From: Acidobacteria bacterium UBA2990
GTDB taxonomy: Bacteria > Acidobacteriota > Vicinamibacteria > Vicinamibacterales > UBA8438
NCBI GenBank assembly: GCA_002347025.1
Contig: DEAE01000030.1
Coordinates: 1-64,000 of the forward strand
Length of the DNA: 64,000 bases
Direction: 5' to 3'
Positions 18,237-27,402 of this stretch are shown here, piece after piece. The translations under genes and the position numbers were made by a program. The first letter of the stretch is position 1, and each line of letters opens with the position of its first letter. The notes under the pieces are model-generated. The model was not told the origin of the DNA, did not search any database, and saw only the letters and a list, made by a program, of their open reading frames with translations.

Positions 18237-18953
18237 ATGGTGGTGCACTTGAAGCCTTGGCTGGTTGGATTCGTTATAGGCGTCTCGCTGGCCTGTGGGA
18301 GCGCTCGTGAGAACCCTTCGAAAAATCGCCAAGACAGCACTGATCCGCAGTTGTTCGAAAACGGGTCTTCAGGTGTGTCTCTTGAGGAACCCCTGATTGT
18401 GGTACTCGGAGACAGTCTTACGGCAGGGCTTGGTCTCGATGTTGAGCAAACGTTTCCGTTTCTGCTAGAGGAGCGTTTACAGAAGGATGGCTATGCGGTT
18501 ACGGTGGTCAACGCTGGGGTATCAGGTGACACAACGGCCGGTGGACTTAGTAGGGTCGGTTGGGCTCTTGAGGGGGATGTGCGGATTCTCGTATTGGCCT
18601 TAGGGGGTAACGATGGTCTTCGAGGCTTGTCGGTTGAGCAGATGAAACGGAATCTATCTGAGATTCTAGCTGAAGCGAAAGGTCGTGGGATGGCGGTGTT
18701 GCTGGCTGGCATGGAAGCCCCACCAAATTTCGGACTAACTTATGCAGCGGAGTTTCGCGAAGCGTTTAGAGAGCTCGCCGAAGCGTATGATGTGGCATTC
18801 TTACCATTCCTGCTTGCCGGAGTCGCTACGGAACCATCGCTCAATCAAGCCGATGGAATCCACCCGAACGTTGACGGTTCGGAGATAGTGGCTCAAAACG
18901 TGCATGAGGCTCTCACGCCGCTCTTGCCAGCCCTAGATTCGGTGCTGCCCTGA
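18237..18953 (+). CDS. tesA: SGNH/GDSL esterase lipoprotein (TesA-like)
   Basis: 238 residues. An N-terminal hydrophobic segment ends at VSLAC, so Cys20 is a likely lipidation site. All four SGNH blocks are present: GDSLTAG (catalytic Ser60), the Gly in NAGVSGDT, GGNDG, and DGIHP with catalytic Asp and His near the C-terminus. The enzyme should hydrolyse acyl esters or thioesters in the periplasm. The tesA-ybbA-ybbP grouping downstream is the same set as in E. coli, where tesA is divergent; here all three point right. ATG 18237 is chosen over TTG 18222 because it starts the signal directly. Confidence 0.88.
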   Translation: MVVHLKPWLVGFVIGVSLACGSARENPSKNRQDSTDPQLFENGSSGVSLEEPLIVVLGDSLTAGLGLDVEQTFPFLLEERLQKDGYAVTVVNAGVSGDTTAGGLSRVGWALEGDVRILVLALGGNDGLRGLSVEQMKRNLSEILAEAKGRGMAVLLAGMEAPPNFGLTYAAEFREAFRELAEAYDVAFLPFLLAGVATEPSLNQADGIHPNVDGSEIVAQNVHEALTPLLPALDSVLP

Positions 18954-19069
18954 CTGTGACGGCTCGTTGGCCGAGAGTGCAGTTTAGCCTGAGAATTTTG
19001 GTTCGACTTGCTGGTGATCCTGCTCTTTGTAGGGTGACATCAGTAATAGGGTGTTTGTGGATCGATTAG

Positions 19070-19762
19070 ATGATAAAGCTCCGTAATGTGTCAAAGACTG
19101 TCATGAGTGGCAGCGAAAATTTGACTATTGTTCAACCGCTCGATCTTGCTGTTGAGGCTGGGGACTATGTCTCGATTGTTGGTCCATCGGGAAGCGGCAA
19201 GTCGACTCTTCTTGGTCTGATAGCAGGGTTGGACCTCCCGACAACGGGTGAGATCCGTATAGACGGGGTGGAAATCACGACCCTAGATGAGGACGAACTG
19301 GCTGAGCTTCGCGGTCGGAAGATTGGTTTTGTGTTTCAGTTCTTTCATCTGGTTCCTTCGTTGACTGCGTTTGAAAATGTGTCAATCCCCCTTGAGATCG
19401 GTCGGGTCAAAAGTGCAAATGCTCGAGCCGAAACACTGTTGGCGGAGGTAGGACTTGAAGACCGCGCACATCATTACCCCTCCCAACTCTCTGGAGGCGA
19501 ACAGCAACGAGTGGCAATTGCTCGGGCCCTAGCGAATGAACCTCCAATCCTGTTGGCAGATGAACCGACAGGTAACTTGGATAGTGGCAGTGGGCGGCAA
19601 ATTGTCGACTTGGTGCATCGTGTTCAGCGTTCTCGTGGAACAACTGTGATCCTCGTCACACACGATATTGAGTTGGCCGGATCGGCCGATTACATCCTCC
19701 GTATGCGAGATGGTAAGGCTGAGCGTGTGGAGCCAAAAAATTCAGGTCAGGAGGGTGTGTGA
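19070..19762 (+). CDS. ybbA: ABC transporter ATP-binding protein (YbbA/LolD type)
   Basis: 230 residues. Walker A GPSGSGKST, Q-loop FVFQFFHLVPSLTAFENV, signature LSGGEQQRVAIARAL, Walker B ILLADEPTGNLD and H-loop VTHD are all intact. The MacB/LolD/YbbA subgroup is shown by the FxLxPxLTAxENV region. Its stop overlaps the start of the permease gene by four bases, so the two form one transporter. With the upstream TesA-like lipoprotein it suggests lipid or lipoprotein handling at the outer face of the inner membrane. ATG start at the frame's first codon. Confidence 0.92.
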   Translation: MIKLRNVSKTVMSGSENLTIVQPLDLAVEAGDYVSIVGPSGSGKSTLLGLIAGLDLPTTGEIRIDGVEITTLDEDELAELRGRKIGFVFQFFHLVPSLTAFENVSIPLEIGRVKSANARAETLLAEVGLEDRAHHYPSQLSGGEQQRVAIARALANEPPILLADEPTGNLDSGSGRQIVDLVHRVQRSRGTTVILVTHDIELAGSADYILRMRDGKAERVEPKNSGQEGV

Positions 19763-22308
19763 GATTTGTGTTCTGCATGGTCCTTCGTGAGTTGCGTGCC
19801 TCTTGGAGGCGATTGCTTTTCTTTTTTATGTGTGTCGCAGTAGGGGTTGGGACTGTTGTGGCCTTGCGTTCGACTATTCAGAGTGTTGCCTTAGCGATGG
19901 CCTCAGAGACGCGGGCATTGACTGCTGCGGATGTGACTATTGAGTCTGAGCAACCGTGGTCTGAGGTGGCATTGTCGATTATCAACGACACCCTAGCAGA
20001 AGAACCAGAAGTAGAGCGCACAGCGTCGGTCGAGATGACCACTATGGCGCGGCCAGAGGATGAGTCCAAGGCGGTCGCAAGAGTGGTCGAACTACGAGCA
20101 GTCGAGGCAGCGTTTCCGTTTTATGGGACGTTTGTGTTGGACGGTGGTCATGACTATCGCCATGCTCACCTGTCTGGCGGAGGAGCACTTGTCCGTCCTG
20201 AGTTGTTGGCACAGTTGGGTGTGACTGTTGGCGACAACGTTGTTATAGGGGAGATTGCTTTCGAAATCCGGGGGGTTATCCTACAGGAACCCGGAGGTCA
20301 GTTAGGGGCATTCAGCTTCGGTCCTCGGGTATTGATCGATCGGGCTGACCTCATCTCCACAGGGTTGCTTGGGCCAGGGGTTCGAGCCGAAAGGCAGTTT
20401 TTGGTTCGCGTTCCTGAGGAGCGGATTGCAACGTTAGTGACCCGTCTTCGTGAACGATTGGGGGAAGAATTTATACGAGTGCGCTCCTATCGGAATACTG
20501 AAGACCGCCTGGCTCGCAATTTGTCTCGAGCTGAGAACTACCTCAGCCTCGTCGGATTTGTCATTGTCATGCTCGGTGGAATTGGAGTTTGGAGTGTAAC
20601 CCGGGTGTTTGTCCAGCAGAGGATTCGAAGCGTAGCCATTTTGAAATGTCTCGGCGCGACGAATAGGCAAGTGCTGGCCATCTATGTGACCCAGGTTTTG
20701 GTATTGGGACTCCTCGGATCGATGCTAGGCGTGGCATTAGCTGGTGGTCTGTTGGCGTTTTTACCGGGATCATTGTCTGAATCCGTGACTATGCCTGTCG
20801 GGATGGCTGAGCTTTCCTATAGGTTGACGATTTCAGCAGTGGTGCAAGGGGTTGGCGTTGGGATTTTCGTTTCCCTGTTGTTTGCGCTTGGTCCACTACT
20901 CGAAGTCAGTACGATTAAACCATTGAGCCTATTGCGTTGGGGACTGGTTCCGACTACAAGCTGGGACTGGAAGCAAATTGCGGTGGTTGTGGCGCTAGTG
21001 GTTGGCCTCATCACCCTAGCGAGTTGGCAGGCTGCTTCATGGGAAGCAGGTCTTTGGGTTTGTGGCGGATTTGCTGTTGTAGCGGTCGTGCTACACCTTG
21101 CTGGACAAGCGTTTACTCAAGTGATCCAGTGGGTTGGAGCCAGAGTACGGTTTCCGGTTCAGTATGCGGTTTTGAATTTGGCCAGACCTGGCAATCAGAC
21201 CCGGGTGATATTACTAGCGGTTGGATTGGGAAGTTTTTTGATCATTGGCATACATTCGGTGCAGGCTAATTTGGTAAACGCTTTTGCTCTTGAGGTTCGT
21301 GAAGACAGTCCAGACATGTTTCTCATTGACATCCAACAGAATCAGGCTGATGGCGTCATTGCTTTTCTTTCGGAACGACTGGACAGCGTGCCCTCTTTAT
21401 TGCCAGTGCTTCGTGCGAGAGTGACAGGCGTAACTGGGCAGCAGACAACTATAACAAGCGTTGCTGGGGTGCGACGGAGAGGTGTTGGTCGTGAGTACAC
21501 GGTCACCTATCGTGACCGACTAGAGGCAAATGAGCGGGTGGTGGAAGGAGCGTTTTGGGAAGGGAGGTTGTCGAATCAGGAAGAAGTGTTCGAAGTGTCC
21601 GTGGAGGAAAGTGTGCGTGACCGACTTCAACTGATGATCGGAGACGTGCTTCGCTTCGATATCTTGGGACGAGAAATCTCGGCGACCGTTTCAAGTGTGC
21701 GTGCTGTGGACTGGGATGACTCGCGAAGCGGAGGTTTCATGTTTCTATTTCGGCCAGGTGCACTAGAAGATGCTCCTCACACCTTCATCAGCTTCATCCA
21801 GGGGCCGACCGAATCCGTCACCCGCGCTACCTTGCAGCGGGAGTTGGTTGACCGGTTTCCTAATGTGTCGGCAATTGATGGTCTCGAGATTCTTCGTACG
21901 TTTCGAAGGATGCTGGATTATGCAACCGTTGCGATTTCAGCTGTGGGGGGTATCGCATTTTTCAGTGGTGGATTGATTCTCGCTGGCTCGGTAGCGATGA
22001 CGAAATACCAGCGCTTGTATGAAACGGCGATTCTCAAGACTTTGGGAGCCACAAGTCGGTCGATTGCCCTAATGCTGGCGGTGGAGTACTGCACTCTCGG
22101 GGCCGTCGCTGGGTTAATAGGTTCCTTTGGTGCTTTGGGCCTGACCTGGGGGCTTACAAAGTTCCTTCTGGAGATCCATTGGGTTCCGCTACCCTCCGCA
22201 AACCTAGCAGGTTTTGCCTTCACTCTGTTTACCGTCGGAGTTCTGGGCGTGACAGCAAATTGGGATGTGCTCTGGGCGAAGCCTTTGCGAATGCTCAGAG
22301 GAGACTAG
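19759..22308 (+). CDS. ybbP: FtsX-like ABC permease (YbbP type)
   Basis: 849 residues starting at a GTG within the end of the ATPase gene. There is an N-terminal membrane helix, a large periplasmic domain (about 45-260), three membrane helices (about 265-390), a further pair around 410-450, a second soluble domain, and three C-terminal helices. Both FtsX blocks carry the family element with ILKCLGAT and ILKTLGATSR. This duplicated layout with roughly ten helices is that of YbbP, part of the mechanotransmission-type transporters. The substrate is not known. Confidence 0.9.
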   Translation: MRFVFCMVLRELRASWRRLLFFFMCVAVGVGTVVALRSTIQSVALAMASETRALTAADVTIESEQPWSEVALSIINDTLAEEPEVERTASVEMTTMARPEDESKAVARVVELRAVEAAFPFYGTFVLDGGHDYRHAHLSGGGALVRPELLAQLGVTVGDNVVIGEIAFEIRGVILQEPGGQLGAFSFGPRVLIDRADLISTGLLGPGVRAERQFLVRVPEERIATLVTRLRERLGEEFIRVRSYRNTEDRLARNLSRAENYLSLVGFVIVMLGGIGVWSVTRVFVQQRIRSVAILKCLGATNRQVLAIYVTQVLVLGLLGSMLGVALAGGLLAFLPGSLSESVTMPVGMAELSYRLTISAVVQGVGVGIFVSLLFALGPLLEVSTIKPLSLLRWGLVPTTSWDWKQIAVVVALVVGLITLASWQAASWEAGLWVCGGFAVVAVVLHLAGQAFTQVIQWVGARVRFPVQYAVLNLARPGNQTRVILLAVGLGSFLIIGIHSVQANLVNAFALEVREDSPDMFLIDIQQNQADGVIAFLSERLDSVPSLLPVLRARVTGVTGQQTTITSVAGVRRRGVGREYTVTYRDRLEANERVVEGAFWEGRLSNQEEVFEVSVEESVRDRLQLMIGDVLRFDILGREISATVSSVRAVDWDDSRSGGFMFLFRPGALEDAPHTFISFIQGPTESVTRATLQRELVDRFPNVSAIDGLEILRTFRRMLDYATVAISAVGGIAFFSGGLILAGSVAMTKYQRLYETAILKTLGATSRSIALMLAVEYCTLGAVAGLIGSFGALGLTWGLTKFLLEIHWVPLPSANLAGFAFTLFTVGVLGVTANWDVLWAKPLRMLRGD

Positions 22309-22567
22309 TTGGGCATCCTTCATCATTTGTCTTCGGAACGTTTCCCAGTCTCTGGGTGGAGCAGTAACCTCGGCAGAGTGTAAAACAATCTGGTATTATC
22401 AGCGACCGTTAACGGAGATGATGGCGTTTTGAGGTGGTTTTCCTCGAACCAACAACAGTTGTTGTTGACTGAAGGGCCGCCTAGGCGTGGACTAGGTGGT
22501 GTGTTGGAAACTGGGTGAGCCTGGTTTGCGGGACTGTGTCGAGTTTCCTGTGATTTGGGGAGTTCTG

Positions 22568-22909
22568 ATGAAGGTTGGCCGTTATAAGGATGCGTTGTTA
22601 CGGAAGCGTTCTGAGATTATCGATGCCGGAGGTGGAAACAAACCGATTCAAACAACCGAAGGTACGAGCAGCCGACAGGGTGACCTAGCTGATCAGGCGA
22701 CTGGCAACAATGAGGTGCACATCCAGCTCAGGCTGAAGCAGACTGACGCCAAGATTCTTCAGGCTATTGAGGAGGCGTTAGTTCGAGTTGAGGAGGGCAC
22801 CTATGGGGTCTGCCGAGATTGTGGTGAGCCCGTGGCGGCAGCACGGCTTAAGGCGATTCCCTGGACACGAGTGTGCATTAGCTGTAAAGAAAAACAGAGC
22901 TCGCCTTGA
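22568..22909 (+). CDS. DksA/TraR-type C4 zinc-finger protein
   Basis: 113 residues from ATG 22568, which has GGGGAG six bases upstream; a longer frame from 22496 has no such site. A coiled-coil-like N-terminal half precedes the zinc finger with Cys82, Cys85, Cys103 and Cys106 (CRDCGEP and CISCKE). GDLADQATG at about 38-46 corresponds to the acidic tip region of DksA, though with only two acidic residues. It probably binds the secondary channel of RNA polymerase. Family relatives include short Myxococcus/Acidobacteria DksA-like proteins; full stringent-response function is inference. Confidence 0.85.
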   Translation: MKVGRYKDALLRKRSEIIDAGGGNKPIQTTEGTSSRQGDLADQATGNNEVHIQLRLKQTDAKILQAIEEALVRVEEGTYGVCRDCGEPVAAARLKAIPWTRVCISCKEKQSSP

Positions 22910-22948
22910 CGTGTAGGTTGGGGTGTTATCGCCGGAAGGGGCTCAGCT

Positions 22949-23446
22949 TTGGCCCGACTCCGAGAGATGGTGCTACCGGTTGAGGAGCTATTCTTGAGAC
23001 GTGCGGCTGTAGCGCTTGGAAGTAATCTTGGGAGCCGAGCATCACACCTCGCCTTTGGGGTTGAACGGCTCAGGCAGGTCTTGTCTGAGGTTGTCGTTTC
23101 TCGTTTTATCGAGACCGAACCCGAGCACGCTGCAGCTGGACCCATATTTCTTAACGGGGCTGTTGTTGGTCGAACCGATGAGCCACCTCAGCGGTTGTTG
23201 GAAGCCCTTTTGGCGATCGAGTTAGAGAGAGGGAGAGTAAGGTCGTATCAGGGAGCTCCGCGTACGCTGGATCTTGATTTAGTACTGGTGGGTGACCTCA
23301 TAGTTGAGTCTCAGACCCTACGGCTGCCTCATCCTAGATTTCGTTCGCGTGCTTTTGTGTTGGGGCCGTTGGCCGAAATTGAGCCGAATTTGGTTGATCC
23401 GGTGACTGGCAAGACAGTGCTCCAACTTAATGCTCTGTTGAGCTAG
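22949..23446 (+). CDS. folK: 2-amino-4-hydroxy-6-hydroxymethyldihydropteridine pyrophosphokinase
   Basis: 165 residues. The enzyme transfers pyrophosphate from ATP to hydroxymethyl-dihydropterin in folate synthesis. Seen are VALGSNLGSR near the start, the FIETEP strand, FLNGAVV, and the Mg-binding APRTLDLDLVLVG followed by LPHPRFRSRAFVLGPLAE. TTG 22949 is favoured because GGAAGGGG stands seven bases upstream; ATG 22967 is the alternative. It is 39 bases after the DksA-like gene. No other folate gene is in the window. Confidence 0.95.
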   Translation: MARLREMVLPVEELFLRRAAVALGSNLGSRASHLAFGVERLRQVLSEVVVSRFIETEPEHAAAGPIFLNGAVVGRTDEPPQRLLEALLAIELERGRVRSYQGAPRTLDLDLVLVGDLIVESQTLRLPHPRFRSRAFVLGPLAEIEPNLVDPVTGKTVLQLNALLS

Positions 23447-23581
23447 CCGCCTGGTTCTTCAGCGGTGCAGTGGCGCGGTGTTTGGTTGGTCTCTCGGGTG
23501 AGAAGGATGGGGTTTAACCGGTCAGCCCTTTTCGGCAGAGCTACTACCTGCCCGTGCCTATCGACGGCCTTGGTGTAATTT

Positions 23582-24808
23582 CTATTCAAACCGAAGAGAT
23601 TCGATCGGATCGAGCTGCGCGCCCTTCCAGGCGGGGTAAAAGCCGAAAATGATGCCGATTCCAGCAGCAAAGGCGACTGAAACCACGATGGCATCTGGAG
23701 GGACCGTTGCTGGCCACTGCAGGAACTCGGTCAACCCTTGCGACACTGCAAAACCTAGGCCGACTCCTATTAGACCTCCCACGAGGCTGAGAGCGATCGC
23801 CTCGACAAGGAACTGCCACAACACGTCCTGGCCTTTCGCCCCGACCGCCATTCGTAGTCCGATCTCGCGCGTGCGCTCGGTGACCGACACCAACATAATG
23901 TTCATGATGCCGATGCCACCTACGATCAGCGATACGACCGCGATTGCCAAGGTAAACAGAGTCATGGTCTGAGTCATGCCTGTGCGCATGCTCGTGATGT
24001 CGTCCTGGGTCCGAACCATGAAATCGTCGTCCTCGCCGGGAATTAGTTTGTGTTCGACTCGTAGGACGGCGGCAACCTCTTCCGAGACCTGTTGTAATTC
24101 ATTAGCAGACCTGGCTGAGATACTGATGCCGGAGATGTTAGTGCCATCTCGCCCACGGAGTTTCCGCTGTACGGTGGTGTAGGGCGCGAAGATGCTGTCG
24201 TCCTGATCCTCGCCGAACGACCCGGAACCCTTGGGCGCCATGATGCCGATAACTTTGAACGATTGGTTCCGGATTCTGATCGTTTCGCCAACGGCGTCTA
24301 CCCCTTCGCCGAAGAGGTTGTCTCGCACCACTGAGCCGAGGACGGCTACCTTGGCCGCGCTGTTAACATCTGTTTCGGTGAAGAAGGCACCGTGTTCAAG
24401 GTTCCAAAATCGGATCAAAGGGAATTCGACATCAGAGCCTTCAACTCGTGTTTGCCAATTTTGTCCACCAAAAACGACCTGATCGCGAGTGCTTACGCTG
24501 GCGCTCAGGTATTGCGCCCCTGGCACCTGTGCCCTGAGGGCTTCTACATCCTTGGCCTTGAGCCGTGGCGAGGACCCCATGCCCTGACTGATTCCGCCTC
24601 GGCTCCAATTACCTGCGCGAACCATTATCAGGTTGGTGCCGGCCGACTGAATTTGTTCTTCTATTTGCTGCTGTGCCCCTGTCCCCAGGGCCACCATCGT
24701 GATAACAGCGGCGACACCAATGATCATGCCTAGCATCGTCAAGGCGGTTCGCATTTTGTTGCGTCCGAGGGCTTTTAGTGCCACACGAAAGATCATGAGA
24801 AGGGACAT
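23582..24808 (-). CDS. MacB-type ABC permease
   Basis: 408 residues. One N-terminal membrane helix (TALTMLGMIIGVAAVITMVAL), a large periplasmic MacB-PCD domain from about 45 to 250, and three C-terminal helices with the family element ERTREIGLRMAVGAKGQDV. It is a half-type permease separate from its ATPase, which ends six bases upstream. With the MacA-like adaptor and TolC it forms a tripartite efflux pump that pushes substrates from the periplasm through the outer membrane. It is the last gene of the leftward run. Confidence 0.92.
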   Translation of the reverse strand: MSLLMIFRVALKALGRNKMRTALTMLGMIIGVAAVITMVALGTGAQQQIEEQIQSAGTNLIMVRAGNWSRGGISQGMGSSPRLKAKDVEALRAQVPGAQYLSASVSTRDQVVFGGQNWQTRVEGSDVEFPLIRFWNLEHGAFFTETDVNSAAKVAVLGSVVRDNLFGEGVDAVGETIRIRNQSFKVIGIMAPKGSGSFGEDQDDSIFAPYTTVQRKLRGRDGTNISGISISARSANELQQVSEEVAAVLRVEHKLIPGEDDDFMVRTQDDITSMRTGMTQTMTLFTLAIAVVSLIVGGIGIMNIMLVSVTERTREIGLRMAVGAKGQDVLWQFLVEAIALSLVGGLIGVGLGFAVSQGLTEFLQWPATVPPDAIVVSVAFAAGIGIIFGFYPAWKGAQLDPIESLRFE

Positions 24809-24814
24809 TGCTGC

Positions 24815-25627
24815 TTATTCTCCTGGTTGCGCTGGTTGGGTGGGAGTGGAGGTGGGGCGCTGACTCGAGACCGTCAGTCCTGTGTCGTCATCGGCCGGCA
24901 GTGTGGCGATTTCAACATCGGCCATTCGCCGGACCGGGTTCGGGTTATCGCTTACTATTTTGCCGTCACGGAATGTGATCACGCGTGTACCATACTCCGC
25001 AATATCTTGTTCGTGGGTGATTAGTAACACCGTGATGCCACGTTCTGTGTTCAGGCGCTGAAAAATGTCCATAACTTCGACACTAGTGCGGGTGTCGAGG
25101 TTTCCGGTCGGTTCGTCGGCAAGCAAGATCGATGGTCTGTTGATCAGCGCGCGAGCGATGGCGACACGTTGCTGTTGCCCACCGGAGAGTTGGTTGGGGT
25201 GATGTCCTGCGCGGTCGCTCAAACCGACAGCCGCCAAGGCCTCCTGTGCTCGGTGATGGCGTTGTCTGCCACGCATCCCGTCCCCGTTGTATAGCAGTGG
25301 TAGCTCGACGTTGTCGATCGCGCTGGTCCGAGGCAACAGGTTGAAGCCTTGGAACACGAATCCGATTCTCTTGTTGCGTACGTTGGCCAGAGCGTTTTTC
25401 GACAGCGCCGAGACGTCCTGCCCGTCTAACAGATAGTGGCCAGATGTCGGTCTGTCCAGACACCCAAGGATGTGCATGAAGGTTGACTTGCCAGAACCAG
25501 ACGGACCGATAACGGAGACGAATTCCCCAGCTTGGATTTCAATCGTTACTCCGCGCAGGGCGCGAACCTGGATTTCTCCAAGATCGTAGACTTTTGTAAG
25601 GTTGTTGACAGCGATGCTTGGGGCCAT
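24815..25627 (-). CDS. MacB-type ABC ATPase
   Basis: 270 residues from ATG 25627; a GTG at 25651 would overlap the adaptor gene. Walker A GPSGSGKST, Q-loop FVFQGFNLLPRTSAIDNVELPL, signature LSGGQQQRVAIARAL, Walker B ILLADEPTGNLD and H-loop THEQD are intact. A Pro/Thr-rich tail of about 35 residues follows the ATPase core and is not part of the fold. It starts seven bases after the adaptor stop and is followed by the permease after six bases, so the three are surely cotranscribed. Confidence 0.93.
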   Translation of the reverse strand: MAPSIAVNNLTKVYDLGEIQVRALRGVTIEIQAGEFVSVIGPSGSGKSTFMHILGCLDRPTSGHYLLDGQDVSALSKNALANVRNKRIGFVFQGFNLLPRTSAIDNVELPLLYNGDGMRGRQRHHRAQEALAAVGLSDRAGHHPNQLSGGQQQRVAIARALINRPSILLADEPTGNLDTRTSVEVMDIFQRLNTERGITVLLITHEQDIAEYGTRVITFRDGKIVSDNPNPVRRMADVEIATLPADDDTGLTVSSQRPTSTPTQPAQPGE

Positions 25628-25634
25628 CGTTTGC

Positions 25635-27356
25635 CTACCTGCGCCGGCCACGACCGAACTGGGGAATTAGAGGTGAGCCTCCCGTTTGAGATGGCGGTGG
25701 CGCTCCGGTGGCCTGAGTGGTCACACTGGTAATCAGCTGGGCCCCCGCGTCGAGGGTGTCAGCCGTTGCGGGTGGGGGCGATATCTGGGACGATGCTGGT
25801 CCTCGGTCCGCCTCGAGGCGCTGGATCAGACGTTCGAGGTTCTGTTTGTCGTCCGGATCATCAAGAGCCGCCACTTGTTGCCGCAGCTCGGCTATCATGG
25901 CGACATCTTGGGGGGGCTGGCTTGGGTGCACTGCGGAGTTGTTGGTGCTGACTGCTAGCAACTCGGTTGCAGTGCCGTCAGTGACCCCGAGTTTGACATC
26001 GACTGGGCGGAGTCTGTCATTGCTCAATACCCAGACTCTCCCGTTGGTCTCAGGCACTTCGAGCGGGGAGAATAGGGCATCGATCGTCGTGGCGCCACGC
26101 TCAACGGCAGGGATGGCAGGTTTCACTCGTTGCTCGGTGCGCTGCGGTGACCCACCCCTGCCGTTGCGGCCACGGGGCTGTCCTCTGAGGCCTCTGGAGT
26201 CATCATCGCTGTTTCTCCTGCGAGAGGCAAAGAACTCCGCCCGTTGCTCGGGCGTCATGCGCTGTATTTGTTCACGCATCGCTTGCCGCCTAGCATCGCT
26301 TATATCTCCTAATCCGCTGCCACTTGAGTTGGAGGAACTTCTCCTCTCATCTGTGCCCTGCTGGAGGAGTTCGGGAACTGGTTGGTTGAGTGCGGCGAAC
26401 ATCGCCGGAGTTGGACGAAAACGCAATGCGGAGGTCGGCACCCGGAGCACGTTTTCACGGCGTGCGATTTCAAGGGTCACGGTAGCGGTCATGCCGGGCT
26501 TGAGCTTTAGCTCGTTGTTTGGCACGTCGATTACCGTTGCATAGGTCACGACATTCTGCAGTAGGACCGGCTCAAGCCGAACTTGTGAAACCCGACCCGT
26601 AAACTGCTCGTCGGTATAGGCGTCGACCGTGAAAGTGACAGGCTGGCCCGGTCGTATACGACCGACATCTGATTCGTCGATGTTGGCGATAACCTGCATT
26701 TCGGTGAGGTCGGCGGCGATGATGAACAACTCAGGGGCTGACATGCTGGCGGCTACGGTCTGACCGACGTCAACCTGACGTGCGATCACAATGCCGTCGA
26801 TCGGGGCTGTGATCACCGTGTGACCGAGACTGACTTCGCTCTGGTTTAGTGATGCACGCGACTGAGTGGCACTGGCCTCAGACGACTTGAGCTGAGCTTC
26901 GGCGGACCGCACTGCGATCTGTGCAGCTTCAAATTCCGAGTCGGAAATCAGGTCCTTGGCCGCTAGGTCTTCCGAGCGGGTCAGTTGGGCCTGAGTATCT
27001 TGGAGGGTTACCCTTAGCCGCTCGACTTCGGCCTCGGCCCGAGCCAGGTTTGCTCTCGCTTGTTCAGTTTGCATTTCGAAAAGTGACGGCTCCAACCTCG
27101 CAATTACGTCACCTGCCCGGACAATGGAGTTGAAATCTGCGTAGAGCGCTTCGATGATGCCGGAGACTTGGCTACCGACTTGGACGGTAGTGACGGCTTC
27201 AAGTGCGCCGACAGCGCCGACAGTGTCGAGGATATCGCCACGAACCAATCTGACGGTGCTGACTTCGGGTACGAATTCGACTGTGCGGAAACCGAGGTAG
27301 CCGTATGCGCTAAAGCCGAGTGCGATCAGGATGCCAGAGACTAGAACCTTCTTCAT
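25635..27356 (-). CDS. MacA/HlyD-type periplasmic adaptor with unusual insertion
   Basis: 573 residues, against about 370-420 for MacA relatives. One N-terminal membrane helix (about 4-22), a biotinyl-lipoyl half (VGSQVSGIIEALYADFNSIVRAGD, split by a coiled-coil hairpin at about 92-178, closing with ITAPIDGIVIARQVDVGQTV), and a beta-barrel (about 205-310). After LRFRPTPAM a Ser/Arg/Gly-rich insertion of about 125 residues (313-438) contains REQIQRMTPEQRAEFF, much like the LTxxQ element of Spy/CpxP proteins. The membrane-proximal domain resumes with VWVLSNDRLRPVDVKLG. A Pro-rich tail ends in RGRRR. The insertion is seen directly; its function is inference. Confidence 0.9.
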   Translation of the reverse strand: MKKVLVSGILIALGFSAYGYLGFRTVEFVPEVSTVRLVRGDILDTVGAVGALEAVTTVQVGSQVSGIIEALYADFNSIVRAGDVIARLEPSLFEMQTEQARANLARAEAEVERLRVTLQDTQAQLTRSEDLAAKDLISDSEFEAAQIAVRSAEAQLKSSEASATQSRASLNQSEVSLGHTVITAPIDGIVIARQVDVGQTVAASMSAPELFIIAADLTEMQVIANIDESDVGRIRPGQPVTFTVDAYTDEQFTGRVSQVRLEPVLLQNVVTYATVIDVPNNELKLKPGMTATVTLEIARRENVLRVPTSALRFRPTPAMFAALNQPVPELLQQGTDERRSSSNSSGSGLGDISDARRQAMREQIQRMTPEQRAEFFASRRRNSDDDSRGLRGQPRGRNGRGGSPQRTEQRVKPAIPAVERGATTIDALFSPLEVPETNGRVWVLSNDRLRPVDVKLGVTDGTATELLAVSTNNSAVHPSQPPQDVAMIAELRQQVAALDDPDDKQNLERLIQRLEADRGPASSQISPPPATADTLDAGAQLITSVTTQATGAPPPSQTGGSPLIPQFGRGRRR

Positions 27357-27402
27357 ATACCACCTCTTGCGAGCGTCGACGATCAGGAATACCGCTATAG
27401 AG

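Noticed and set aside
22441..22460. CAACAAC/GTTGTTG inverted repeat before the DksA-like gene as a terminator
   Set aside because: No T-run follows, and the AT-rich simple stem is weak; it could equally be chance.
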